A stretch of 64,000 bases of DNA from NCBI RefSeq assembly GCF_000331245.1, contig NZ_ANFZ01000009.1:434001-498000 (forward strand), written 5' to 3'. The first letter of the stretch is position 1, and every line of letters begins with the position of its first letter. Below, one piece after another: positions 19,006 to 29,763 of the stretch. The translations under genes were made by a program, and so were the position numbers. This DNA is from Blastomonas sp. AAP53 (lineage in GTDB: Bacteria > Pseudomonadota > Alphaproteobacteria > Sphingomonadales > Sphingomonadaceae). The notes beneath the pieces are model-generated. The model did not search any database. It saw only the letters and a list, made by a program, of their open reading frames with translations, and had not been told where the DNA came from.

Positions 19006-19764
19006 ATGTCCAATGAAATACCGCCAAATATCGCCCTGCTGATCGATGCAGACAATGCTAGCCCCGCCGGAATCGATCCGGTACTGACCGTGCTGGCAGA
19101 GCTCGGCACGGTGAATATCCGCCGCGCCTATGCCAACTGGCGCAAGCCTGCGCTCAAGGGCTGGGCCGACATCGTCCACAAGTTCGGCATCGAGCCACAA
19201 CAGCAGTTCGATCTCACCAAGGGCAAGAACGCTACCGACATGAAGATGACCATCGATGCGATGGATCTGCTGTACAGGGGCCGTGTCAACGGCTTCGGTA
19301 TCATGAGCTCGGACAGCGATTTCATGCCGCTCGCGCAACGCATTCGTCAGGATGGCCTGCCGGTCTATGGCTTTGGCGGGGAAAAGACTCCGGAGGCATT
19401 CAAGCAGGCCTGCACACGCTTCATCGATGTCGGTGCGCTGATCAAAGTTCAAGGCGCCGAAAAGAAAGCGGAAATAGTGGCGTCTTCAAAGACTCCGCCG
19501 AAGCCCGACCCCAAGCCTGCCGCCGGCGGGAGTACCATCGACGGTGATGTGATCAAGCTGCTGATCGATGCCTATCAGGCCAGCAAACGCGACGAACGCG
19601 GCTTTGCCTCGCTCAGCGAGGTGGGCAAACTTGCTGGCAATCGGTCCAGCTTCGACGTCCGCAACCATGGTTTTGCGCGGCTGCTCGACATGTTCGAGGC
19701 CTCGCCGCAGTTCGCCACCGAACGGCGAGACAACGGCGGGCTTTTCGTCAAGCGGCTGCGCTGA
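19006..19764 (+). CDS. NYN (PIN-like) domain protein with C-terminal LOTUS/OST-HTH
   Basis: A 252-residue protein resembling the LabA/DUF88 family. The N-terminal NYN domain (about residues 8-150) is a PIN-like RNase fold; acidic residues are seen in LLIDADNAS, KNATDMKMTIDAMD and MSSDSDFMPLA. A Lys/Pro-rich linker (about 150-175) leads to a C-terminal helical domain similar to OST-HTH/LOTUS RNA-binding modules, in the stretch GDVIKLLIDAYQAS to GGLFVKRLR. Most likely an RNA-binding nuclease or RNA-quality factor; target unknown. It ends three bases before the convergent guaA stop. Confidence 0.85.
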   Translation: MSNEIPPNIALLIDADNASPAGIDPVLTVLAELGTVNIRRAYANWRKPALKGWADIVHKFGIEPQQQFDLTKGKNATDMKMTIDAMDLLYRGRVNGFGIMSSDSDFMPLAQRIRQDGLPVYGFGGEKTPEAFKQACTRFIDVGALIKVQGAEKKAEIVASSKTPPKPDPKPAAGGSTIDGDVIKLLIDAYQASKRDERGFASLSEVGKLAGNRSSFDVRNHGFARLLDMFEASPQFATERRDNGGLFVKRLR

Positions 19765-19767
19765 AGG

Positions 19768-21333
19768 TCACTCCCACTCGATCGTGCCGGGCGGCTTCGA
19801 GGTGTAGTCGTAGACCACGCGGTTGATGCCCTTGACCTCGTTGATGATCCGGGTCGCTGTGCGCTGGAGGAAGCTCGAGTCGAACGGATAGATGTCTGCA
19901 GTCATCCCGTCGGTGCTGGTCACCGCGCGCAGGGCGCAGACATTGTCGTAGGTGCGGCCATCGCCCATCACGCCGACGGTCTTGACCGGCAGCAGCACGG
20001 CAAACGCCTGCCAGATCGCGTCGTACAATCCGGCATTGCGGATCTCGTCTAGATAGACCGCATCAGCCTTGCGCAGGATGTCGCAGCGATCGCGGGTCAC
20101 TTCGCCGGGGATGCGGATGGCAAGGCCGGGTCCGGGGAACGGGTGCCTGCCGACGAACACATCGGGCAGTCCGAGCTCGCGGCCCAGCGCGCGGACCTCG
20201 TCCTTGAACAGTTCGCGCAAGGGCTCGACCAGCTTCATGTTCATCCGCTCGGGCAGACCGCCGACATTGTGGTGGCTCTTGATCGTCACCGAAGGCCCGC
20301 CGGTGAACGAGACGCTTTCGATGACGTCAGGATAGAGCGTGCCCTGCGCCAGGAACTCCGCGCCACCGATCTTGCGTGCCTCGGATTCGAACACGTCGAT
20401 GAAGGTCTTGCCGATGAACTTGCGCTTGAGCTCGGGATCGGTGACCCCGGCGAGCCCGCCCAGGAACAGGGCTTCGGCCTGCACGTGCACCAGCGGAATG
20501 TTGTAGTGCCCCTTGAACAGGCTGACGACCTGATCGGCCTCGCCCATGCGCATCAGGCCGTGGTCGACGAACACGCAGGTCAGCTGCTCGCCGATCGCCT
20601 CGTGGATCAGCACCGCAGCCACCGCGCTGTCGACACCGCCCGAAAGCCCGCAGATCACCCGTGATGAGCCGACCTGCTGGCGGATTTCAGCGATCTTGGC
20701 GGCCTTGAACTCGGCCATCGACCAATCGCCGCGACAACCGCAGACATGACGCACGAAATTGGCGATCAGCTTGCCGCCATCGGGTGTGTGGACCACCTCG
20801 GGGTGGAACTGCATGGCGTAGAAACAGCGCTCGTCATCGGCGATGACCGCGAACGGCGCGCCGGGCGAGGAAGCGACGGAACGGAAGCCGGGGGCAAGCT
20901 CAGTGACCTTGTCGCCATGGCTCATCCAGACCTGATGCGCCTCGCCTTCCTTCCACAGGCCGTCGAACAGTCGGCAGCGGTCGGTGATCTCGATGAACGC
21001 GCGGCCGAATTCGCCGCCCTTCTCGCCGCCACCTTCGACCATGCCGCCAAGCTGCTGGGTCATCGTCTGCTGACCATAGCAGATGCCCAGGATCGGCACG
21101 CCGGAGTCCAGGATGACCTGCGGGGCACGCGGACTGCCGTCTTCGGTCACCGAGGCTGGACCGCCCGAAAGAATTACGCCTTTCGGTTTCAACCGGGCGA
21201 ACGCCGCTTCGGCGCTGCTGAACGGAGCAATCTCGCTATACACCCCCGCCTCGCGCACGCGGCGTGCAATCAGCTGGGTCACCTGGCTGCCGAAATCGAC
21301 AATCAGCACGGATTCGTCATGGGCTATGGTCAT
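19768..21333 (-). CDS. guaA: GMP synthase (glutamine-hydrolysing)
   Basis: GuaA converts XMP to GMP with ATP and glutamine. The 521-residue protein has an N-terminal class I glutamine amidotransferase domain with catalytic Cys85 in GICYGQQ and the His/Glu pair in QFHPEV. The ATP-pyrophosphatase domain carries the P-loop [11 protein letters not shown], and the C-terminal dimerisation domain ends [14 protein letters not shown], the family terminus. The upstream gap holds a perfect 7+7 inverted repeat, 16 bases from the start codon, that may regulate guaA. Confidence 0.98.
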   Translation of the reverse strand: MTIAHDESVLIVDFGSQVTQLIARRVREAGVYSEIAPFSSAEAAFARLKPKGVILSGGPASVTEDGSPRAPQVILDSGVPILGICYGQQTMTQQLGGMVEGGGEKGGEFGRAFIEITDRCRLFDGLWKEGEAHQVWMSHGDKVTELAPGFRSVASSPGAPFAVIADDERCFYAMQFHPEVVHTPDGGKLIANFVRHVCGCRGDWSMAEFKAAKIAEIRQQVGSSRVICGLSGGVDSAVAAVLIHEAIGEQLTCVFVDHGLMRMGEADQVVSLFKGHYNIPLVHVQAEALFLGGLAGVTDPELKRKFIGKTFIDVFESEARKIGGAEFLAQGTLYPDVIESVSFTGGPSVTIKSHHNVGGLPERMNMKLVEPLRELFKDEVRALGRELGLPDVFVGRHPFPGPGLAIRIPGEVTRDRCDILRKADAVYLDEIRNAGLYDAIWQAFAVLLPVKTVGVMGDGRTYDNVCALRAVTSTDGMTADIYPFDSSFLQRTATRIINEVKGINRVVYDYTSKPPGTIEWE

Positions 21334-21348
21334 GCCTCAGCCGATAGT

Positions 21349-21364
21349 TTGAGCGTGCGCTCAA
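21349..21364. promoter_or_regulatory. TetR-like inverted repeat upstream of guaA
   Basis: TTGAGCG-TG-CGCTCAA has perfect 7-base arms with a 2-base centre. It lies 16 bases upstream of the guaA start and just beyond the 3' end of the GxxExxY gene. The form is typical of TetR-family operators. No tetR gene is present in the window. Confidence 0.4.
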
Positions 21365-21373
21365 GTCTAGAGT

Positions 21374-21823
21374 TCAACGTGACCGCTGGCCATTCGGTAA
21401 CCGATGATTTTGGTTCACGCGAAGACGCGAAGACGCGAAGTCGGTATGATCATTAACGACACGACGGAGGCCCTCCTTGAACGTCGCTCCGCCAAAGTTC
21501 ATCAAAAGGCCAACGGGCACCTTGGCCAGTCTCAAATATGTGAGCAGTTGCTTTCCGTGTACCGGTGCAACGCGCTCGACTGATTTGATTTCGATGATGA
21601 GCAAGCCGTTCACGACGATATCGGCCCTGAAGCCTTCGCGCAGATCCAGGCCGCGATAGCGGATGCTAATCGGCAGCTGCCGCACGACTTCAAGGCCTCG
21701 CTCCGCAAGGCAATGCGCCAGCACTACCTCATAGACAGTTTCAAGAAGGCCTGGCCCCAGTTCCCGGTGAACCATAAGGCCACAATCGACCGCTATGGTC
21801 GCTATTTCTTCAACATCTCGCAT
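21374..21823 (-). CDS. GxxExxY protein (PD-(D/E)XK-like)
   Basis: A 149-residue protein of the GxxExxY family, named for its GPGLLETVYE motif (residues 23-32 region). A nuclease-like PD-(D/E)XK core is suggested by FRADIVVNG followed by LIIEIKSVE. Family members are common in Bacteroidetes, Planctomycetes and sphingomonads; their function is unknown. The C-terminal residues after about 125 (DFASSRLRV onward) are encoded by the left copy of a repeat of CGCGAAG units, so the family-typical protein seems to run through into repeat sequence. It lies between guaA and an acyl-CoA ligase with no functional link to either. Confidence 0.85.
   Translation of the reverse strand: MRDVEEIATIAVDCGLMVHRELGPGLLETVYEVVLAHCLAERGLEVVRQLPISIRYRGLDLREGFRADIVVNGLLIIEIKSVERVAPVHGKQLLTYLRLAKVPVGLLMNFGGATFKEGLRRVVNDHTDFASSRLRVNQNHRLPNGQRSR
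21418..21440. repeat. left inverted repeat of the GxxExxY unit
   Basis: Three CGCGAAG heptamers separated by single A bases, 23 bases in all. It matches the reverse complement of 21837-21859 at 21 of 23 positions; the two differences are the spacer bases. It lies inside the 3' end of the GxxExxY reading frame. Confidence 0.7.
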
Positions 21824-21836
21824 CTTGCGTTGCCCT

Positions 21837-21859
21837 CTTCGCGGCTTCGCGGCTTCGCG
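21837..21859. repeat. right inverted repeat of the GxxExxY unit
   Basis: On the minus strand this reads three CGCGAAG heptamers separated by single C bases. It is the inverted partner of 21418-21440. Together they frame a 442-base unit containing the whole GxxExxY coding start and most of the gene. It ends ten bases from the acyl-CoA ligase stop. Confidence 0.7.
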
Positions 21860-21868
21860 TGAGCCTCT

Positions 21869-23425
21869 TCAGACCCCTTCCGCCAGCATTGCCCTCAGAT
21901 CGGTCTTCAGGATCTTGCCGATATGGCTGCGCGGCAGTTCCTCGATCAGGTGAAGTGCGCTCAGGCGCTGGGTCTTTCCGAGTTCGGCGTTGACGCTCGC
22001 CAGCAGCGCATCGAGGTCCAGCGCCTGGCCAAGCGCGGCAACCACGAAACCGACCGGGGTTTCGCCCCAGCGTTCCGACGGCATGCCCACGACTGCAGCA
22101 TCGGCTACGCCAGGCTGCTGCATCAGGATCTCTTCGAGGTCCTTGGGGTAGATATTGAACCCGCCCGAAATGATCATGTCCTTGGCGCGGCCGACGATCT
22201 GGACGAAGCCGTCCTCGTCGACGATGCCGATATCGCCCATCTTGAACCACAGATCGCCATTGGCATCGCGCCATTCCATCTCGCGCGTCTTGTCGGGCTG
22301 GTTCTTGTAACCGCTCATCATTGTCGGCGACCGGCCCACCATCTCGCCCTTGGAGCCGGGGGGTAGCTCGTTGCCGTCCTCGTCGACCACCTTGAGCTCA
22401 TGCCCCTTCACCGGCTGGCCGACGGTGTGGAGCTTGTCGGGGAAGTTGTGCGCCTGCAGCATGCACACCACCCCGCCCTCGGTCATGCCGTAAATTTCGA
22501 CGAGTCCGCCGGGGAAGCGCTTGAGCGCCTCGGCCTTCAGCTCGGCGCTGAACGGGGCGCTGGTGCAGAACTTGATCTGCATCGACGACAGGTCGTGCGT
22601 ATCGAAATCCGGATGAGCGAGCAGCCGCTGATATTGAACGGGAACGAGCATAGTGTGCGTCGCCCGCATGTCCTGCGCCGCCTCAAGCCAGCCTGCCGCA
22701 TCGAACTTGCCCATCAGCCGCGCCAGGCCACCGTGCACCATCGTGGGCAGGAACACCGCGAGCGTGGTGTTCGAATAGAGCGGGGTCGAGAGGATGGCGC
22801 GCGCATCCTCGCTGTAGATCGCCTGAAAACCCGCGACAGACTGGCGCCAGCGCATGGCATGCGAGTGGACGATGCCCTTGGGGGTGCCGGTGGTGCCGCT
22901 GGAATAGATGATGTTGAACGCATCGCCCGGCTGCGGCGGCACGACATCAGGCACCGCCCCCTCGCCCGCCATCCATCCGGAGATATCGGGAACATCGCCG
23001 ACCGGGTGATCCAGCATGACATGCTGCGCGGTGCCCAGGTCGACGCCGCTTGCGAGCAGCTCGGCGCGCTTTTCGGTATCGATGAACAGGTGGATCGCGC
23101 CGGAATCGGCGAGCATGTTGGCAAGCTGGCGCGGGGTGGCGCTGGTGGTGAGCGGTGCCGCGCACCCGCCCGCCCGGATGGAGCCAAGGTAGGCAAGCGC
23201 ATAGGATACCGAGGTCGTCCCGAGAATGGCGACCGCCTGGCCGCGCTGCAGGCCATCGGCGAGCAACTGCGCCGCTATCCTGTCGACCTGTGCGGACAGC
23301 TCGCCCCAACTGATCTGACGATGACCGTCATCGAGCGCGGGAGCATCGGGGCGTTCCCGCCCCCAGGCAGCAACGATGCCGGGCCAATCGCCGAATTCCT
23401 GTTCGAGCTGTGCCTTGATGTCCAT
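21869..23425 (-). CDS. AMP-dependent acyl-CoA synthetase/ligase
   Basis: A 518-residue ANL-superfamily enzyme that adenylates a carboxylic acid and transfers it to CoA. The AMP-binding P-loop is IYSSGTTGTPKGIVHSH; later motifs are EIYGMTEGG, the ATP-binding MGDIGIVDEDGFVQIVGRAKDMIISGG hinge region (D and R conserved) and the C-terminal lysine in RSHIGKILKTDLR. Substrate cannot be deduced; medium or long acyl chains are likely. No ligase is present in the acyl-CoA degradation island at 39-54 kb, and the upstream region here shares a 12-base motif with the island's control region, so this enzyme may supply it. Confidence 0.9.
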   Translation of the reverse strand: MDIKAQLEQEFGDWPGIVAAWGRERPDAPALDDGHRQISWGELSAQVDRIAAQLLADGLQRGQAVAILGTTSVSYALAYLGSIRAGGCAAPLTTSATPRQLANMLADSGAIHLFIDTEKRAELLASGVDLGTAQHVMLDHPVGDVPDISGWMAGEGAVPDVVPPQPGDAFNIIYSSGTTGTPKGIVHSHAMRWRQSVAGFQAIYSEDARAILSTPLYSNTTLAVFLPTMVHGGLARLMGKFDAAGWLEAAQDMRATHTMLVPVQYQRLLAHPDFDTHDLSSMQIKFCTSAPFSAELKAEALKRFPGGLVEIYGMTEGGVVCMLQAHNFPDKLHTVGQPVKGHELKVVDEDGNELPPGSKGEMVGRSPTMMSGYKNQPDKTREMEWRDANGDLWFKMGDIGIVDEDGFVQIVGRAKDMIISGGFNIYPKDLEEILMQQPGVADAAVVGMPSERWGETPVGFVVAALGQALDLDALLASVNAELGKTQRLSALHLIEELPRSHIGKILKTDLRAMLAEGV

Positions 23426-23500
23426 CCTCGTCCTCCCGTGCGGGCCTCATGACCCTTGTGTTGCACAACTATGCCCAGAGCGGGACGGCGAGGAAAGAGG

Positions 23501-23516
23501 TTATCGTAAACGTCAA
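23501..23516 (-). promoter_or_regulatory. ACGT-type operator candidate upstream of acyl-CoA ligase
   Basis: The minus strand reads TTGACGTTTACGATAA, a near-dyad 76 bases upstream of the ligase start. The first 12 bases (TTGACGTTTACG) are identical to 44055-44066 in the control region of the acyl-CoA island. The form resembles LiuR-type or other acyl-CoA-responsive operators (TTnACGTnnACGTnAA) as I remember them. Confidence 0.4.
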
Positions 23517-23532
23517 GCTTGGCGCGCGCCTG

Positions 23533-24090
23533 TCAGCGCGCGACGGAGGCCACAAAGGTGTTTTCCACCCAGCCGCTGAGGCACGGACCGTCATAGGCGC
23601 GCTTGGCCCTGACCGGCGCGGTCACACCGCAATCGATCTGGGGACTGACCGTCTCAGGTGGGCTCGCACCATCTGTTGCGCTGGCGGCGTCGTCTTGGAG
23701 CGGCAGCGTTCCGGGGCGCAATACCTGTGGTGCGGTGCCGTCCTCTGTGCCCACCACGACGCCCAGCCATTGCTGATCGAGGCTGCGCGTACAGACAAAG
23801 ACATGCGCGTTTTCGGCCAGCGAGCCGACCTGCTTGGCGGTATCGAAGGGCGCATCGCGCAAGGGCAATGCTGCCCCGCGAAGGTTCCCGACGCGCCCGC
23901 GACCCTGGCAGGCGGCAAAGCGCGTACCGCCCTCGCCGATGTTCACTGGACGGGCCGTGGGGCTGGGATCATCGCTGCGGACCCGCTCTTGCGCCACCAC
24001 TCCGCCGGGTTCACGCTGACGCGTCGGCTCCGGATCGGCGCACCCTGACAGGGCGATCAGAACGAGAAGAGACGGGTGCAAAGCTTTCAT
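23533..24090 (-). CDS. SH3-like lipoprotein of unknown function
   Basis: A 185-residue protein with a type II signal peptide: MKALHPSLLVLIALSGC ends in the lipobox LSGC, so the mature protein is probably lipid-anchored at Cys17. The middle (GRVGNLRGAALPLRDAPFDT and the following VFVCTRSLDQQWLGVVV) resembles a bacterial SH3 domain, a fold often found in envelope proteins that bind peptidoglycan. Proline/serine/threonine-rich stretches flank it. The start at MKALHP was chosen because it begins the signal peptide. It is divergent from gyrB. No specific function can be given. Confidence 0.78.
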   Translation of the reverse strand: MKALHPSLLVLIALSGCADPEPTRQREPGGVVAQERVRSDDPSPTARPVNIGEGGTRFAACQGRGRVGNLRGAALPLRDAPFDTAKQVGSLAENAHVFVCTRSLDQQWLGVVVGTEDGTAPQVLRPGTLPLQDDAASATDGASPPETVSPQIDCGVTAPVRAKRAYDGPCLSGWVENTFVASVAR

Positions 24091-24163
24091 GAACACAGGT
24101 ATAGGTCTTCCGCGTCTGCAAGCAAGCGACCAAGCAGGCGGCACCTGACGAATGCCGGCCTGA

Positions 24164-26767
<2,604 letters not shown>

Positions 26768-26779
26768 GATGGGTGCGGC

Positions 26780-27247
26780 ATGAAGCCGATCCACCTAGCC
26801 TATATCGTCGCGCAGAAGCTGCGCGTGGCCTGGCGGCGGGGCTTCCAGGTCAGGACACGCGGGGTGAAGGCTGTCGTTCTGCAAGGCGATAGCGTGCTGT
26901 TGATCCGGCACAGCTATCAGTCGCCAGATACCTATATGCTGCCGGGTGGCGGGGTGGACCGGCGTGAAACGCCGGTCGAGGCCGGTGTGCGCGAAGTGCG
27001 CGAGGAAACCGGCTGCACGCTTGCCGAAGTGCGCGAACACGGGCTGTTCATCTCCACCAGCGAAGGCTGGCCCGATCATATCACCGTGGTGGTGGGCACC
27101 ACCACCGACACGCCGGTCGCCGACGGCCGCGAGCTGCTGGAGGCGAATTTCTTTCCGCTCGGTGCATTGCCGGACACCGTGTCTCCAGCATCATTGCGCC
27201 GGATACTCGAAGTCCGCGATGGCCAGCCGCCTGCCTCGGCCTGGTAA
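26780..27247 (+). CDS. NUDIX hydrolase
   Basis: A 155-residue NUDIX pyrophosphatase. The Nudix box is complete: G-x5-E-x7-REVREETG in GGVDRRETPVEAGVREVREE. It begins 12 bases after gyrB and probably shares its transcript. The N-terminal MKPIHLAYIVAQKLRVAWRR is basic and amphipathic and seen in a subfamily of unknown substrate; a nucleotide sugar or (d)NTP is possible. It ends directly against the convergent dinB stop. Confidence 0.88.
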   Translation: MKPIHLAYIVAQKLRVAWRRGFQVRTRGVKAVVLQGDSVLLIRHSYQSPDTYMLPGGGVDRRETPVEAGVREVREETGCTLAEVREHGLFISTSEGWPDHITVVVGTTTDTPVADGRELLEANFFPLGALPDTVSPASLRRILEVRDGQPPASAW

Positions 27248-28348
27248 TCAGGCGAATGGCAGCTCGGGTTGACGGTCGTCGGCCTCCATCACCTCTCCTG
27301 CCTGGCTGAGCCCCGACAAGGTGAGCCCCAGAAGGCGGATCCCATTGTGCAGCGGCAGGATCTGGTCGATCAGCGACTGGCCGATTGCGCCGAACGCCGC
27401 CCGGCTGGATACCGGATGGGCTAGCGACCGGGCGCGGGTGATAGTGTGGAAATCGGAATACCTGGCCTTCAGCGTCACGGTGCGCGCCTGGGCTTCGGCG
27501 CGTTCGGCCCTTTCCCAGACGATGTCCGCCACATGATCCAGCGCCTCGCGCAACGCCGTCTCGGTCCAGATGTCCTCGCCATAGGTGCGCTCGCCGCCGA
27601 TCGACTTGCGGATGCGGTCTGGTCGCACCGGGCGGTTGTCGATGCCGTGTGCGGCGCCATACAGATAGCTGCCCCAGGTGCCGAAATGCGACAGCAACCA
27701 CTGCTCCGATTTGGCGGCGAGATCGGCGCCCGTGGCGATGCCGAGGGCTGCCATCTTCTCGGCCGTGCGCGGACCGATGCCGTGGAACCGCTTGACCGGT
27801 AACGCCGCAACGAAACCTGGCCCCTGTTCCGGACGGATGACGCATAAGCCATCGGGCTTGTTCTGGTCGCTGGCGATCTTGGCGATGAACTTGTTGTACG
27901 AAACGCCCGCGCTGGCGGTGAGCCCGGTTTCGCGCGCAATATCGGCGCGAATCATTTGCGCGATCTCGGTTGCAGACGCGATGCCCTGGCGGTTGGTTGT
28001 CACGTCCAGATAGGCCTCGTCGAGCGAGAGTGGTTCAATCAGGTCGGTATGCTGCGCAAAAATGTCGCGGATCTGACGGGAGACTGACTGGTAGACATCG
28101 AAGCGCGGCTTGACGAAGATCAGCTTCGGGCAGCGTCGCTGTGCAGTGACCGACGGCATCGCCGACCGGACGCCGAACGCCCGCGCCTCATAGCTCGCCG
28201 CCGCCACCACGCCGCGCCGCGACGAGCCACCCACGGCGACCGGATGCCCCCGCAAGGCCGGGTTGTCGCGCTGTTCCACGCTCGCGAAAAAGGCATCCAT
28301 GTCGATATGGATGATCTTGCGCAGGCCGGGATCGCTTGGGTCAACCAT
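27248..28348 (-). CDS. dinB: DNA polymerase IV
   Basis: A Y-family translesion polymerase. The 366-residue protein has the catalytic motifs IIHIDMDAFFASVE near the N-terminus and PLSLDEAYLDV, which give the three metal-binding carboxylates. The helix-hairpin-helix GIGPRTAEKMAALGI and the little-finger domain follow. The ATG start MVDPSDPGLRK was chosen over a TTG 13 codons upstream. There is no obvious beta-clamp motif other than the terminal QPELPFA, which fits a QLxLF-type clamp-binding peptide. It is divergent from an exporter gene; no SOS box was recognised in the 67-base gap. Confidence 0.95.
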   Translation of the reverse strand: MVDPSDPGLRKIIHIDMDAFFASVEQRDNPALRGHPVAVGGSSRRGVVAAASYEARAFGVRSAMPSVTAQRRCPKLIFVKPRFDVYQSVSRQIRDIFAQHTDLIEPLSLDEAYLDVTTNRQGIASATEIAQMIRADIARETGLTASAGVSYNKFIAKIASDQNKPDGLCVIRPEQGPGFVAALPVKRFHGIGPRTAEKMAALGIATGADLAAKSEQWLLSHFGTWGSYLYGAAHGIDNRPVRPDRIRKSIGGERTYGEDIWTETALREALDHVADIVWERAERAEAQARTVTLKARYSDFHTITRARSLAHPVSSRAAFGAIGQSLIDQILPLHNGIRLLGLTLSGLSQAGEVMEADDRQPELPFA

Positions 28349-28415
28349 GTTCGCAGTGAAAATAGAAGTGACTTGCGCAGTTGGCAATCAGGTCCCCAAC
28401 GCCCATTATGGTGCA

Positions 28416-29696
28416 ATGCACAATGAAACGACCGTAAAGCCAGCTTCAATGGCCAAGCGCAGCGAAACCTCCTCTGCCTTTCCGTTGGGGACCCGTGAAC
28501 TCGTGGCCATGATGGCCGCCCTGATGGCGCTCAACGCGCTGGCGATCGATGCCATTCTTCCGGCATTTCCAGCGCTGGGCGCTGCGTTCGATGTCGCCAG
28601 CCCCAACGATCGCCAATTTGTCATCAGCAGCTATCTGATGGGCATGGGTCTGGGATCATTGTTCTACGGCCCCATCGGGGACCGCTACGGCCGCAAACCC
28701 GTCCTGCTCGGCTCGGTCCTCTTCTACGTCATTTTCGGTCTGGCCTGCGCCATGGCACCGGACTTTGACACCCTGTTGATGCTGCGGTTTGCGCAGGGGT
28801 TCAGCGCTGCGGCCATGGGTGTGCTGGTGGTTTCGGTGATCCGTGACATCTTTGCGGGCGATCGCATGGCGAGCTTCATGTCGATCATCTTCATCGTCTT
28901 CATGGCGGTGCCGGTGATCGCGCCAACGGTCGGGCAGCTCATTTTGTATTTCGCCCAATGGCAGTTCATCTTCATCCTGCTGGCCGTGATGGGCAGCGCG
29001 GTGGGCGTGTGGGTGTGGCTGCGTCTGCCCGAGACGCTGCGTCCGGAAAACGTCATTCCCATCCGCATCGATTCCATCGGCAGCACCTGGTTCAAGGTGG
29101 TCTTCAATCGCACCGGCTTTGGCCATGTCGCGGCCGGCGGATTGCTGATGGGGGCCATGTTCGGCTTTCTGAACAGCTCGCAGCAGATTTTCTCGGAAGT
29201 GTTCGATGCGCAGGACCTGTTTCCCTATGCCTTTGCCGCCGTTGCAGGCGCCATGGCGATATCGAACTGGTTCAACAGCCGCATCGTCGAACGCTTCGGC
29301 GCGCGACGGGTCTCGCAATCGGCGCTGCTGGCATTTCTGGTACTGTCAGCGATCCAGATCGTTGCAGCCTATCTGCCCGGCGAGCCGATGGCGCTGTTCC
29401 TGGTGATCGTCGCGCTGAACATGGCGATGGTCGGTTTCATCGGTGCAAACTTCGGCTCGATCGCAATGGAACCATTCGGCGCGATGGCAGGTGCAGCCTC
29501 GTCCTTCCAGATGGCCTTTCGCACCGTCTTGGGCACCGCGATCGGTGCGCTGGTCGGCCAGGCATTCGATGGCACGACGGTTCCGATGGCGGTCGGCTTT
29601 TTTACGTGCGGCGTATTGGCGCTGATCGTGATCTTCTGGGCAGAGAGCGGACAGCTGTTCCGCCGCCCCGGCACCTGCCCCAAATCGCCGATGTAA
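28416..29696 (+). CDS. Bcr/CflA-type multidrug efflux MFS transporter
   Basis: A 426-residue inner-membrane transporter of the major facilitator superfamily with about 12 hydrophobic segments. The motif-A loop GPIGDRYGRKPVLL follows helix 2, and AIDAILPAFPALG in helix 1 is typical of the Bcr/CflA drug:proton antiporter family. The substrate is unknown. Starts at 28416 (MHNETT) or 28449 (MAKRSE) are both possible; the longer form is given. The gene is divergent from dinB and ends at a strong bidirectional terminator shared with the convergent permease. Confidence 0.85.
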   Translation: MHNETTVKPASMAKRSETSSAFPLGTRELVAMMAALMALNALAIDAILPAFPALGAAFDVASPNDRQFVISSYLMGMGLGSLFYGPIGDRYGRKPVLLGSVLFYVIFGLACAMAPDFDTLLMLRFAQGFSAAAMGVLVVSVIRDIFAGDRMASFMSIIFIVFMAVPVIAPTVGQLILYFAQWQFIFILLAVMGSAVGVWVWLRLPETLRPENVIPIRIDSIGSTWFKVVFNRTGFGHVAAGGLLMGAMFGFLNSSQQIFSEVFDAQDLFPYAFAAVAGAMAISNWFNSRIVERFGARRVSQSALLAFLVLSAIQIVAAYLPGEPMALFLVIVALNMAMVGFIGANFGSIAMEPFGAMAGAASSFQMAFRTVLGTAIGALVGQAFDGTTVPMAVGFFTCGVLALIVIFWAESGQLFRRPGTCPKSPM

Positions 29697-29726
29697 GCGA
29701 AAACATCCCGCGCCCGTACCAAGAAA

Positions 29727-29753
29727 AAACCCCGGCGGTTCGCGCCGGGGTTT
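29727..29753. terminator. bidirectional terminator between MFS exporter and amino-acid permease
   Basis: AAACCCCGGCG and CGCCGGGGTTT form a perfect 11-bp stem with loop GTTCG, T-rich on the right side and, on the complement, on the left. It lies 31 bases after the exporter stop and 11 bases from the permease stop, so it can serve both strands. Confidence 0.9.
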
Positions 29754-29763
29754 CTTGTTTGGA

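Noticed and set aside
21418-21859. Classical insertion sequence around the GxxExxY gene
   Set aside because: No transposase or target-site duplication is visible; only the inverted arms are supported, so it is described as a possible non-autonomous unit.
23523-23542. CGCGCGC/GCGCGCG hairpin at the end of the SH3-like lipoprotein gene
   Set aside because: The stem is simple alternating GC, overlaps the stop codon and lacks a T-run, so terminator function is not supported.
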